Shown: positions 7,499 to 15,481, counted from the stretch's first letter. The stretch: 64,000 nucleotides of DNA from Leptospira kanakyensis (GCF_004769235.1 NZ_RQFG01000005.1:806001-870000); one strand, 5' to 3'. The notes: generated by a model not told the origin, from the letters alone. Program-made: numbers and translations.

Positions 7499-8202
7499 TA
7501 GAAGTAAAAAATCTTACCATAGGTTATACTGGGAATTCAGCTGTTGTCAAAGATGTTAACTTTTCAACCGAACCAGGAACTATTTTATCCATCATAGGCC
7601 CGAATGGTTCCGGCAAAAGTTCTCTTATCAAAGGAATCCTTGGGCTTGTGCAACCCTTGAGAGGCCAAATCAACTTTTTAGAAAAAAAATCAGAACCACA
7701 TACAATCGGTTATATGCCACAAACTCCTCGTTTCCCAACAAATATCAAAGTTCGAGAGTTAATTTCCTTTTTTAATAAATTGGAACCTGTGGAAGAAGAT
7801 AGATTCCAAAATTTAATTTCTATTTTAGAATTAAACAACCACATGGATAAAAAAATTGGTTCTCTTTCCGGTGGAACCAAACAAAAGATCAGCATCCTGC
7901 AATGTTTTTCTTCTAAAAAAGATTTATACATCATCGATGAACCAACAGCAAGTTTAGATCCATATATTTCGCACTTACTAAAATCTCTTTTAGTTGAAAA
8001 GAAAAAGGAAGGATCTTTAGTCATCTTTTCCACACATATACTTGCTGAATTACAAGAGTTGGCAGATCGTTTTTTACTTTTATCAGAAGGTACTATTTTA
8101 ATTGATGATTCACCTGAAAATTTTCTTAGAAAAAACAATAAATCCAATTTGGATCAGGCATTAATGAATTTCTGGAATGAGGAATACAAAACAAAACTAT
8201 GA
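7495..8202 (+). CDS. nosF: NosF ABC transporter ATPase
   Basis: This 235-residue nucleotide-binding subunit pairs with NosY. It shows Walker A GPNGSGKSS (residues 35-43), the signature LSGGTKQK, Walker B LYIIDEPTASLDP and the H-loop TH in IFSTH. Its ATG overlaps the nosD stop and its stop overlaps the nosY start, both by four bases, so the three are translated together. The transporter is thought to export a sulfur species for CuZ assembly. All catalytic motifs are intact. Confidence 0.93.
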   Translation: MIEVKNLTIGYTGNSAVVKDVNFSTEPGTILSIIGPNGSGKSSLIKGILGLVQPLRGQINFLEKKSEPHTIGYMPQTPRFPTNIKVRELISFFNKLEPVEEDRFQNLISILELNNHMDKKIGSLSGGTKQKISILQCFSSKKDLYIIDEPTASLDPYISHLLKSLLVEKKKEGSLVIFSTHILAELQELADRFLLLSEGTILIDDSPENFLRKNNKSNLDQALMNFWNEEYKTKL

Positions 8203-8984
8203 AAGAAATTCTATTATTTGAAATTAAAGAAAACATTAGAAGCCGTTGGGTATTCATTTACTCTGGATTACTGATACTAGTAATGATGATCCTCAGTTTT
8301 TTTGGTGATCAAAACGGAATTCGACTTCTTGTCAGCATCATGAACTTAACCCTCATCGTGGTTCCACTATTTTCGATTACATTCTCAGGAATGTCTTTTT
8401 TGGAATCTATGCCATTTGCAGAAGTTTTACTTTCCAAATCTGTCACACGCACTTCCTTATTTTTCGGTAAGTATTTAGGAATTACCATTTCCCTATCTTT
8501 AGGTTTGTTACTCGGACTTGGAATTCCGGGGTTATTCGTATTTGCAAATGATCCCAATTTCTTATTTTTGTTTTTTGAATTACTTTTTTTTGGAATCTTT
8601 TTAACCTCTATCTTTGTTGCGATTGCATTTTCAATTTCCTCTTTTATCAGAAGAGGTGAAATTGTTTTAACTATTTCACTTCTAGTTTGGTTATACTTTT
8701 TTATCTTCTTTGATGCTCTCGTTTTTATTTTCAGTTTGTATTCAGGTGATTATCCCATTGAGATCCCTTCACTCATCGTTATCTTACTCAATCCTATTGA
8801 TTTAATTAGAATACTTTTAATTCTCCAAACAAGTTCCTCTGCATTACTTGGATTTTCAGGAGCATTGTTACTAAAACAATTAGGAGTTTGGGGTGTATTA
8901 GGAATTACCGTTTTGTTTTTGTCTTTATGGGTGACTTTCCCTCTCTACATTTCTTTCAAACGATTTCAAAAACGTAATTTTTAA
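8199..8984 (+). CDS. nosY: NosY ABC transporter permease
   Basis: The 261-residue protein has six hydrophobic segments and the ABC-2 permease plan, with an N-terminal cytoplasmic stretch (EIKENIRSRW) as in NosY. It overlaps nosF by four bases and closes the nos operon. No nosR, nosG, nosH, nosC1/C2 or nosX follows in this window. An FNR-type site begins only 6 bp after its stop and belongs to the next transcription unit. Confidence 0.9.
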   Translation: MKEILLFEIKENIRSRWVFIYSGLLILVMMILSFFGDQNGIRLLVSIMNLTLIVVPLFSITFSGMSFLESMPFAEVLLSKSVTRTSLFFGKYLGITISLSLGLLLGLGIPGLFVFANDPNFLFLFFELLFFGIFLTSIFVAIAFSISSFIRRGEIVLTISLLVWLYFFIFFDALVFIFSLYSGDYPIEIPSLIVILLNPIDLIRILLILQTSSSALLGFSGALLLKQLGVWGVLGITVLFLSLWVTFPLYISFKRFQKRNF

Positions 8985-8989
8985 AATAT

Positions 8990-9003
8990 GATTTTTATCA
9001 ATA
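8990..9003. promoter_or_regulatory. FNR/CRP-family binding site (one mismatch)
   Basis: ATGATTTTTATCAA matches the FNR consensus except for the first base. It lies just after nosY, 33 bp (centre to centre) upstream of a second site, the same arrangement as before the nos operon (34 bp). If it acts at -41.5, transcription would begin near 9038, leaving a 39-base leader to the ATG at 9077. Confidence 0.6.
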
Positions 9004-9022
9004 GAGTAATTTGACTGCTCTT

Positions 9023-9036
9023 GATTTAGATCATTG
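9023..9036. promoter_or_regulatory. FNR/CRP-family binding site (one mismatch)
   Basis: TTGATTTAGATCAT differs from the consensus only in the last base, and its first 13 bases equal those of the site at 1086. It is 40 bp before the ATG at 9077. With the site at 8990 it forms a pair that could activate or repress the copper-linked genes downstream. Confidence 0.65.
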
Positions 9037-9076
9037 AAAAACAAAGAGGGGCCCAGTAGAATGATAACGAATCACC

Positions 9077-9490
9077 ATGAAACGTTGGTTACAAATAGCT
9101 TCGGTTTTAATTCTACTTCCCTTTATAGGAAAAATCCTATTTCTGGAAACGGGATTACTCGCCCAGTCAATGTACCGACTTTCGATGGTTTGTCATTGCA
9201 ATCATGGATCCAAAAACGAAATCCATAGAAATGAGGATTCCCCTACTCCCACACGGATCACATGCCATTTAACAAAGAATAGTGGTCAGCACCAATGTTC
9301 CTGCGCCAAAAAAAAATCAGCCACAAAGGTTCTCCAATCCCAACTGATGAATCCTAGTTTTACTTCTGAAACAAAGTTCCATCAAACCATGCAGTTAATC
9401 AAAACAACTTTTTTTACTATATCCAATGTAAACCTTTCCAATGGATATTCTCATCTACCAGAAAAACCACCAAGATTCAAAACCAGCTAA
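9077..9490 (+). CDS. Secreted or anchored Cys/His-rich protein, likely metal-binding
   Basis: This 137-residue protein has an N-terminal hydrophobic segment (residues 4-20), then a Cys/His-rich region: Cys39-His40-Cys41-x-His43, Cys63-His64, and His72-x-Cys74-x-Cys76. The clustering suggests binding of Cu(I) or Zn. I do not recognise the family. No good ribosome site precedes ATG 9077; an overlapping frame starts nearby but lacks these features. The gene follows a pair of FNR-type sites and lies between the nos operon and a copper-chaperone-like gene, so a role in copper handling for NosZ is a reasonable inference. Confidence 0.6.
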   Translation: MKRWLQIASVLILLPFIGKILFLETGLLAQSMYRLSMVCHCNHGSKNEIHRNEDSPTPTRITCHLTKNSGQHQCSCAKKKSATKVLQSQLMNPSFTSETKFHQTMQLIKTTFFTISNVNLSNGYSHLPEKPPRFKTS

Positions 9491-9596
9491 TCCAAGAAGT
9501 TAAAACAATCGGTTCTATTTAATAGAACATACAAACTATACTTAGGCAAACTAAAACAAAAGTTTGACCATTGGATTCCCATACAAAGGTAATTTT

Positions 9597-10382
9597 ATGT
9601 TTAAGAATTTATTATCCATTTCTCTCCTCAGTTTGGCCACTTTCAACTGTACAATGGCCAAAAACACAGAAACAAACAACGCATCTAATTTGTTATCTTT
9701 ACTTGTCGCGACAAATACCAATCCAGGTTGTTCCATCTCTTCCACGACAGCTATCACAAGTAACCTCACCCAAGTAGAAAACAAACAACGCACAAAATAT
9801 TCCATTTCAGCCTGTGATGAAGTTGGATTTAGTAATTTAGATTTGACCCAATTAGAAGTAACTAAAGGCGCAACAGGAACAAGTAGTAACTCAATCATAA
9901 CAACAAACAAAGATGTGATGTTGGCTACAAATAAAGGAGGAACTAATATTGAAGTTTCTTTTGTTTTAAACTCTTCCGCAAGCACTCTTGATGTAATTGC
10001 TTATGGAACTGGTAGTCCGATGAGTGGGCCTACTTATCGTTTCATTGCAGGAGCTCAGACTCAGTATAAAAATGTTTCCAATGTATTTGCAAATACAGGC
10101 AAAGGTGGATCGGTTTCTGCACCCATTCCATCTGTGGGAACCAATTATACATTTTGTTTAGACTTTCAATCCACAGCAGGAGGTTCACGATTCCTCAATG
10201 GTTTTAACAAACCTTGTTCGGAACTCACAGACACAGAAAGAGGATCCATGTCCTACTATCCAATCATGCAAATGATGAATGTTCCTGTGTATACAAACGG
10301 CAACCGATTGGGTTTTGTATTGAATGGGGCTACCATCACTTCATTCACAATTGGTTCCATCGTTTCTAATACAGAAATGTAA
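9597..10382 (+). CDS. Lipoprotein of unknown function
   Basis: From ATG 9597 (preceded by AAAGG at a proper distance) the protein has 261 residues. The signal peptide ends at a likely lipidation site Cys18 (LATFNC). The mature part is rich in Thr, Ser and Asn with few charges, as in beta-rich surface lipoproteins of Leptospira, and has four further cysteines (near 45, 63, 182 and 204) that could form two disulfides. No known domain was recognised. It lies between two putative copper genes and 75 bp before the next start, so it may be part of the same unit. Confidence 0.6.
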   Translation: MFKNLLSISLLSLATFNCTMAKNTETNNASNLLSLLVATNTNPGCSISSTTAITSNLTQVENKQRTKYSISACDEVGFSNLDLTQLEVTKGATGTSSNSIITTNKDVMLATNKGGTNIEVSFVLNSSASTLDVIAYGTGSPMSGPTYRFIAGAQTQYKNVSNVFANTGKGGSVSAPIPSVGTNYTFCLDFQSTAGGSRFLNGFNKPCSELTDTERGSMSYYPIMQMMNVPVYTNGNRLGFVLNGATITSFTIGSIVSNTEM

Positions 10383-10457
10383 ATTCTCTCTCCAAACACT
10401 TGTCATACTGGTGAATTAAGTAGCCAGTATGATTTTTTGGTTAAGGACAAAAAACAA

Positions 10458-12074
10458 ATGAAGCTCAAACATATACTCATTCTATTTCTAATCACAACCC
10501 CTCTTCTAACCAAAGAAGTTAAAATTGAGAATGCTTATATCAAATATACATCCTCAACAACTTCCGTTGTTTACCTCACTTTAAACAACGGAACAAACAT
10601 CGAAAAAAAACTAATCCAAACAAAATCAAATATAGCTGATCGAGTCGAGTTATATACAATGTTACCTTCAGGTACAGGAATGAAAATGGTTCCTGTTACC
10701 GAAATTCCCATTCCCAAAAATGGTATGACCCATCTCACTCCCAGAGGGTTTCATATCATGCTCTTTGGAATTACATCTCCTTTAAAACTAAAGGATTCCA
10801 TTCCCTTTCGTTTTATTTTTTCTGATGGATCTGAACTACAAACCACTATCTCTGTAGAAACTGCATCGCCAAACAAAGATACAAACACTAAATCCACTTC
10901 TACTTCATTCAAAAAAGAAGAAACAGGACATAACAATCATGTTTCTCAAACTACAGATGAAGTTGATATGTCAAATTTTGATCCCAATGTACAAACGAAC
11001 GAAGACCATTCGGAACATGATCATTCCGGACATGATGGACATAAAAATCATAACCGTGCCGATATGTTAGCTCCTGCTGGAATTATGAACCCACACATTC
11101 ATGAACCAGGAAAGTGGATGATCGATTATCGTTATATGGGAATGAAAATGTGGGGATTACAATCAGGAACTACTGGGCTGAGTGATCTTGGAACATTATA
11201 TTTTCCATTTACCGATCCCACTGTTGCCATGCCTACAGGAAGTTTAATCACTAACTCTCCACTGGGAACTACTTTACCTATTTTATCAGCTAACAAGTAC
11301 AATTACATGTCAGTTCCAACTGATATGGTTATGGAAATGAATATGGTGAGTGCTATGACTTCCATTTCAGACAAATGGATGATTATGTTTATGGTTCCTG
11401 CAGTCAAAAACAAAATGACAATGTTATCTAGTAATTTTGATCGTGCTCCTATGAGTTCTGCAGGGATTGGTGATGTTAGTTTCAGCACAGCCTACCGATT
11501 GATAAAAACGGAACATCAGAATTTTTTTACAGGGATGGGAATTTCACTTCCTACAGGTTCTATTGATGAAAGAGACAATATGCCTATGATGGGAAAACAA
11601 AAAGTTCCTTATAACATGCAACCTGGTGTTGGAACTTATAGTTTACTACCGCAACTTTCGTATAACGGAAATTATAAGAGAATTTCCTGGGGTGCACAAT
11701 CACAAGCAAACTTAAGAATCGGAAAAAATGATAATAACTACAGATTCGGAAATCGATACGAAATTTCGGGATGGTTATCCTTTCTTGTTCATGAAACCAC
11801 TTCATTTTCTCTTCGTATGACAAAACAAAGGTGGCTAAACCTCCAAGGAATGGACGCTACACTTGATCCTAAAATGGATCCCCAAAACGATCCTTTTCGT
11901 CAAGGTGGGATGCGAAGTGACCTCCTTATCGGTGTTAACTTTTTAATAAACTCAGGAATTTTACAAGGGACTCGTTTTGGTTTTGAATATGGCAAACCCT
12001 TTCATCAAAATTTAAATGGCCCTCAATTGGCAACAAGGGAACTCATCAACATTTTTGCTTCTTTTACTTTTTAA
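10458..12074 (+). CDS. PCuAC-like copper chaperone fused to His-rich linker and beta-barrel domain
   Basis: ATG 10458 follows an AAGGAC ribosome site and gives 538 residues with a signal peptide (1-18). Residues 20-135 match the PCu(A)C copper-chaperone family: ELYTM, GMKM and GFHIM align to the usual H-x-M / M / H-x-M ligand pattern, but the first His is Tyr66. Residues 183-198 are a His-rich stretch (seven His). The rest (about 205-538) is a Met-rich beta-strand domain ending in Phe (IFASFTF), as in outer-membrane barrels or MetA/transporter-like proteins. The combination suggests copper capture at the outer membrane. The domain calls are by eye and the barrel assignment is less certain than PCuAC. 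Confidence 0.75.
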   Translation: MKLKHILILFLITTPLLTKEVKIENAYIKYTSSTTSVVYLTLNNGTNIEKKLIQTKSNIADRVELYTMLPSGTGMKMVPVTEIPIPKNGMTHLTPRGFHIMLFGITSPLKLKDSIPFRFIFSDGSELQTTISVETASPNKDTNTKSTSTSFKKEETGHNNHVSQTTDEVDMSNFDPNVQTNEDHSEHDHSGHDGHKNHNRADMLAPAGIMNPHIHEPGKWMIDYRYMGMKMWGLQSGTTGLSDLGTLYFPFTDPTVAMPTGSLITNSPLGTTLPILSANKYNYMSVPTDMVMEMNMVSAMTSISDKWMIMFMVPAVKNKMTMLSSNFDRAPMSSAGIGDVSFSTAYRLIKTEHQNFFTGMGISLPTGSIDERDNMPMMGKQKVPYNMQPGVGTYSLLPQLSYNGNYKRISWGAQSQANLRIGKNDNNYRFGNRYEISGWLSFLVHETTSFSLRMTKQRWLNLQGMDATLDPKMDPQNDPFRQGGMRSDLLIGVNFLINSGILQGTRFGFEYGKPFHQNLNGPQLATRELINIFASFTF

Positions 12075-12095
12075 AAGAATTGTAGATTTTTTTTT

Positions 12096-12167
12096 GGGCG
12101 CACATCTCCGGCTCTCCGCTGCAATCTTTCCTTACGGAAAGGATTTCCGCTGTGATCCGGGGCGCTA
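12096..12167. repeat. GC-rich palindromic repeat, copy A
   Basis: This GC-rich island in A/T-rich DNA contains the hairpin AATCTTTCC-TTAC-GGAAAGGATT (12123-12145) flanked by GGGCGC and GGGGCGC. The core is shared, in opposite orientation, with the copy at 13669. The two flank the genes at 12258-13643. It resembles interspersed REP-like repeats; a run of T just before it (12088-12095) might help end transcription of the upstream gene. Confidence 0.65.
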
Positions 12168-12257
12168 GTGAAATAGAAATTCTATATTGACGAAAGTAAC
12201 TAGAACGATTTACATTTGGAAAATCAAACTTTATCCTTTATATTAAAACTAAAATCC

Positions 12258-12869
12258 ATGACAGATTCAAAACTTATCATAAGAAATGCCACACCAAACG
12301 ATGTAACATCCATTGTCCCACTCATTTATTCTTCAGGCCCGAAAGCTTGGACTTTTGTTTTTTCAGAAGGAAAAAAAACAGCTTTTGATTTTTTAAACTC
12401 ATCCTATACCCAACGTGGTAATACTGTTTCGTATACGAACCATTATGTGGCAGAAGTAGGTGGTAAAGTGGTGGGATCAATTCTTTCCTATACACAACCA
12501 AGTTTTCTTGCACTCACAGCAGGAACTGCCATACGAATCCTTTCCCTATACAAATGGCATGCTCCCAAGGTAATGGCAAGAGGTCTAAAAACAGAAACCA
12601 TCATCCAACCACCTAAATCCAGTTGTTTGTATTTAGGGCATATTGCTGTTTTAGAAACAGAAAGGAACAAAGGAATCGCAAAACAACTAATCGAGTATAT
12701 GATCCAAATCAATCCAAAATACAAAACTATTTCTTTAGATGTATCTGCTGAAAACAAACCCGCCATCTCCCTTTATCAAAAGTTAGGTTTTCAAATCAAA
12801 GAAACAAGAAATCCGATTGGATGGGAAGGAATCATTCCATCACATCACTATATGGAAAAACAAATTTAG
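12258..12869 (+). CDS. GNAT-family N-acetyltransferase
   Basis: The ATG at 12258 gives 203 residues. The acetyl-CoA binding region is visible as LGHIAVLETERNKGIAKQL (R-x-x-G-I-A pattern), followed by LDVSAENKPAISLYQKLGF, the usual GNAT motif B. A TTG at 12216 would add 14 residues; neither start has a clear ribosome site, and the domain begins right after 12258. The substrate cannot be predicted. It is followed after 9 bp by a PhyH-like oxygenase, with which it probably forms an operon, and the pair is bracketed by inverted repeats. Confidence 0.85.
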   Translation: MTDSKLIIRNATPNDVTSIVPLIYSSGPKAWTFVFSEGKKTAFDFLNSSYTQRGNTVSYTNHYVAEVGGKVVGSILSYTQPSFLALTAGTAIRILSLYKWHAPKVMARGLKTETIIQPPKSSCLYLGHIAVLETERNKGIAKQLIEYMIQINPKYKTISLDVSAENKPAISLYQKLGFQIKETRNPIGWEGIIPSHHYMEKQI

Positions 12870-12878
12870 TCACTCTGT

Positions 12879-13643
12879 ATGAATGAGGTGATTCCTTCCG
12901 AAGTAAAATCACAATTAGAAACTTTGGGTTATTATTTGTTTCCCAACAACTTTCCCATGGATATGGTTAGGATCTTAAAAAAGATCCTTCTTCGTTCCAA
13001 TGCCGAATGGTCCAAGGAACTCAATCATCCGAAAAATGTAAATAGTGCTTACCTAACTTCGACAAAATTCACAAAAGATACAAACGATCGAAATATACTT
13101 TTTCAATTTATAGAATCAGAGCCACTCTTGAACATTGGTAAAATTGTTTTTGATGAACCAATGTATTTTCTCAATACACAAATATTTTTTAATCCAGAAG
13201 ATCCAAACAAACTCCCCTATTGGCACCGGGACATCCAATACATGGGCATTCCGGAAGAAGATCAATACAAAAGAATTCAAAAAGATTTTGTTTGGCACTT
13301 TCGTATTCCCTTGGAAACAGATCCTGGAATTTGGGTGGTTCCCGGATCTCACAAACGTTGGGACACCGAGGAAGAAAGAAAGATTCGTTTGGAACTAGAA
13401 GGTAAAAAAAACCATGAAGGTCTTCCCAACCAAATCCTCATCCCCCACAACCCGGGAGATTTGTTAGTGTTTTCAGCCCACCTCATCCACAAAGGAAACT
13501 ATGATAGCAATCGATTTTCTTTTGATATCATATACACAAACTTTCCAGAAAAGAAAGAAACTGCAGACCATTGGAATCATTTTCCAGACAAAGAAGCAGA
13601 GTTAGAAGATCCTAAAAAAGAATCCATCTTCCAGTTGATTTAA
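12879..13643 (+). CDS. PhyH-like Fe(II)/2-oxoglutarate dioxygenase
   Basis: This 254-residue protein belongs to the phytanoyl-CoA dioxygenase-like superfamily. The metal-binding facial triad is visible as His-x-Asp in YWHRDIQ and a distal His in HLIHKGNY. The Arg that binds 2-oxoglutarate is probably in SNRFSFD. The segment GIWVVPGSHK is typical of the family. Such enzymes hydroxylate small molecules or acyl-CoAs; the substrate here is unknown. Co-transcription with the upstream acetyltransferase is likely, and repeat copy B follows its stop by 25 bp. Confidence 0.85.
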   Translation: MNEVIPSEVKSQLETLGYYLFPNNFPMDMVRILKKILLRSNAEWSKELNHPKNVNSAYLTSTKFTKDTNDRNILFQFIESEPLLNIGKIVFDEPMYFLNTQIFFNPEDPNKLPYWHRDIQYMGIPEEDQYKRIQKDFVWHFRIPLETDPGIWVVPGSHKRWDTEEERKIRLELEGKKNHEGLPNQILIPHNPGDLLVFSAHLIHKGNYDSNRFSFDIIYTNFPEKKETADHWNHFPDKEAELEDPKKESIFQLI

Positions 13644-13668
13644 AAATTCCAATCTAAAATGAAATCCC

Positions 13669-13735
13669 TGCGCCAGCGACCGCAGTGGAAATCCTTTCCC
13701 AAAGGGAAAGATTGGAACGTAGGGCGCGGTCGTGT
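13669..13735. repeat. GC-rich palindromic repeat, copy B (inverted relative to copy A)
   Basis: The outer arms CGACCGC (13677-13683) and GCGGTCG (13726-13732) enclose an inner hairpin AATCCTTTCCC-AA-AGGGAAAGATT with one bulged base. The reverse complement of its core matches copy A at 12123-12148. A GC-rich tail (GGCGCC near 13769-13775 and CGGTCG near 13791) may be a partial further unit. Confidence 0.65.
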
Positions 13736-13849
13736 ATGGATCGTATGTGACTCATTCAATAGATCCGAGGCGCCCCCTTCCTACCGCTTTCGGTCGTGAA
13801 AAATCTTAAATTGTAATCGTTTTAAATTAAATCTATTTGAATTTTTATT

Positions 13850-13878
13850 TTGACTATCGGTATTCGATATCGTAAATT
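13850..13878 (+). promoter_or_regulatory. padR promoter with internal palindromic operator
   Basis: A -35 like element TTGACT (13850-13855) and a -10 like TAAATT (13873-13878) are separated by 17 bp. Inside the spacer lies a perfect inverted repeat TATCG-GTATT-CGATA (13855-13869), followed by a second small palindrome CGATATCG (13865-13872). This is the position expected for an autoregulatory PadR operator. The predicted transcript would start nearly at the ATG 13887, so the mRNA may be leaderless. Confidence 0.55.
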
Positions 13879-13886
13879 GATTTTGA

Positions 13887-14186
13887 ATGAAGATAAATGA
13901 TTTTTTTTCAAGTTTTATCAAAATTCATATCTTACATCACTGTGAAAAAGAAGAAATTTATGGTGTATGGATGATAGAGGAACTTAAAGAACATGGGTAT
14001 AAAATTAGTCCTGGTTCTTTGTATCCTCTACTAAAAAACTTAGAAGACAAGGGGTTCATTCGTTCGCGCAAAGAACAAATGGGAAAAGTAATGAAAAAAT
14101 TTTACCGCATCACACCCAAAGGGAAAAAAGAACTCTCTAGTGCAAAAATAAAATTAAAAGAATTAATTGGTGAAATACTCAGTTAA
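13887..14186 (+). CDS. PadR-family transcriptional regulator
   Basis: The 99-residue protein is a short PadR winged-helix repressor. The DNA-binding core is visible as EEIYGVWMIEELKEHGYKISPGSLYPLLKNLEDKG-type sequence at residues 25-58, followed by a wing with RITPKGKKEL. The C-terminal dimerisation helix is short, as in PadR subfamily 2. It precedes the chromate transporter by 30 bp and probably controls it along with itself through the palindrome in its own promoter. The inducing ligand is unknown. Confidence 0.9.
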   Translation: MKINDFFSSFIKIHILHHCEKEEIYGVWMIEELKEHGYKISPGSLYPLLKNLEDKGFIRSRKEQMGKVMKKFYRITPKGKKELSSAKIKLKELIGEILS

Positions 14187-14216
14187 CTGAATAAAAAAAT
14201 ATAAATTAATAAATAT

Positions 14217-15401
14217 ATGAAAACAAAACCAATGAAATATTTAGAAGTATTTTTTACTGCATTCAAACTCGGCTGTACCTCGTTTGGTGGCCCCATCGCT
14301 CACTTAAGTTATTTTCATGACGAGTATGTAACCAAAAAAAAATGGATTAGTGCAGAGGCCTATGCTGACTTAGTAGCTCTTTGTCAATTTCTTCCAGGGC
14401 CTGCCAGTAGCCAGGTAGGAATGGGCATTGGACTCTCACGTGCAGGAATTTTTGGTGCGATTCTTTCTTGGATTGGTTTTACTTTACCATCGGCGATCAT
14501 CCTCATTCTTTTTGGACTTGGAATGTCTGAGGCAAAAGATATGACAAACAAAAATTGGCTTCATGGATTGAAGGTAGTAGCCGTTGCCGTTGTGGCCCAA
14601 GCCATTTTAGGAATGGGAAAAAAACTTTGTCCCGATAAAGAAAGAATCACAATTGCCATAATAACAAGCGTTATTTTATTATTTTTCAGTTCTGCTTTGT
14701 TTCAAGTGTTGGTTTTAGTGGGCGCAGGATTTTTTGGAGTATTCTTTCTAAAATCTTTGCCCAACTTACCGGAGGAACCACTACATAAAGGAAACAAAAA
14801 CATTAGTTTGCTATTTTTAATTTTATTTTTTGTTTTGTTATTTTTTCTTCCTTTTTTAAGAGAAATTTATCCTGACCAAAAAATCAAACTATTCGATAGT
14901 TTTTATAGAGCCGGTGCACTTGTGTTTGGTGGTGGACATGTAGTACTTCCCCTTTTACAAGCAGAAGTAGTTCCCTCTGGTTGGGTAAACAATGATCTTT
15001 TCCTTGCTGGTTATGGAATGTCCAATGCAATCCCAGGACCTTTGTTTGCATTTAGTGGTTATTTGGGTGCCATATCAGAAATAGAACCAAACGCCTGGTC
15101 TGGTGCTATCATTTGTTTGGTGGCAGCTTTTTTGCCATCTTTCCTTTTGATCATTGGTGTTTTACCATTTTGGGAAAACCTAAAAAAAAATCCGAACATA
15201 CGAAAGTCGATGTCTGGGATCAATGCAGCAGTGGTTGGAATTTTACTCGCTGCTCTATACCAACCTGTTTGGACAAACGCAGTTTTTTCAGGGAAGGATT
15301 TTGCTTTGGTTGCTTCTGGATTTTTACTTCTAGAATACTGGAAAATTCCATCATGGGCGGTAGTCTTAGTTACCGTTATCGTTAGTTTATTCCTTTATTA
15401 A
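14217..15401 (+). CDS. chrA: Chromate-family efflux transporter ChrA
   Basis: The 394-residue protein has two homologous halves of the CHR family, each with several helices. The N-terminal half has the signature GCTSFGGPIAHLSYFHDE and LCQFLPGPASSQ, and the second half has ALVFGGGHVVLPLLQ and NAIPGPLFAFSGYLG. This long form pumps chromate out using the proton motive force; sulfate-related anions are possible alternatives. The neighbouring PadR gene suggests inducible expression. The start ATG 14217 has a weak ribosome site, but the reading frame and N-terminus fit the family. Confidence 0.92.
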   Translation: MKTKPMKYLEVFFTAFKLGCTSFGGPIAHLSYFHDEYVTKKKWISAEAYADLVALCQFLPGPASSQVGMGIGLSRAGIFGAILSWIGFTLPSAIILILFGLGMSEAKDMTNKNWLHGLKVVAVAVVAQAILGMGKKLCPDKERITIAIITSVILLFFSSALFQVLVLVGAGFFGVFFLKSLPNLPEEPLHKGNKNISLLFLILFFVLLFFLPFLREIYPDQKIKLFDSFYRAGALVFGGGHVVLPLLQAEVVPSGWVNNDLFLAGYGMSNAIPGPLFAFSGYLGAISEIEPNAWSGAIICLVAAFLPSFLLIIGVLPFWENLKKNPNIRKSMSGINAAVVGILLAALYQPVWTNAVFSGKDFALVASGFLLLEYWKIPSWAVVLVTVIVSLFLY

Positions 15402-15481
15402 AAAGAAATCACTGTATCTCTATTTTGACCTAAACCAAATTAGTCGTTGATTTCCCCAATGTCTTGGAAAAATCTTTCTCT

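Noticed and set aside
9551..9985. 144-residue minus-strand open frame over the lipoprotein gene
   Set aside because: It overlaps a plus-strand gene with ribosome site, signal peptide and lipobox; no recognisable domain.
12096..12167. Repeat copy A as a plain Rho-independent terminator
   Set aside because: The T-run precedes rather than follows the hairpin, and a second inverted copy exists at 13669, which favours a repeat element.
15425..15438. Possible sixth FNR site, TTGAC-CTAA-ACCAA, before the DinB-like gene
   Set aside because: Two mismatches including one in the core of the second half-site, and no link to respiration genes; not listed as a feature.
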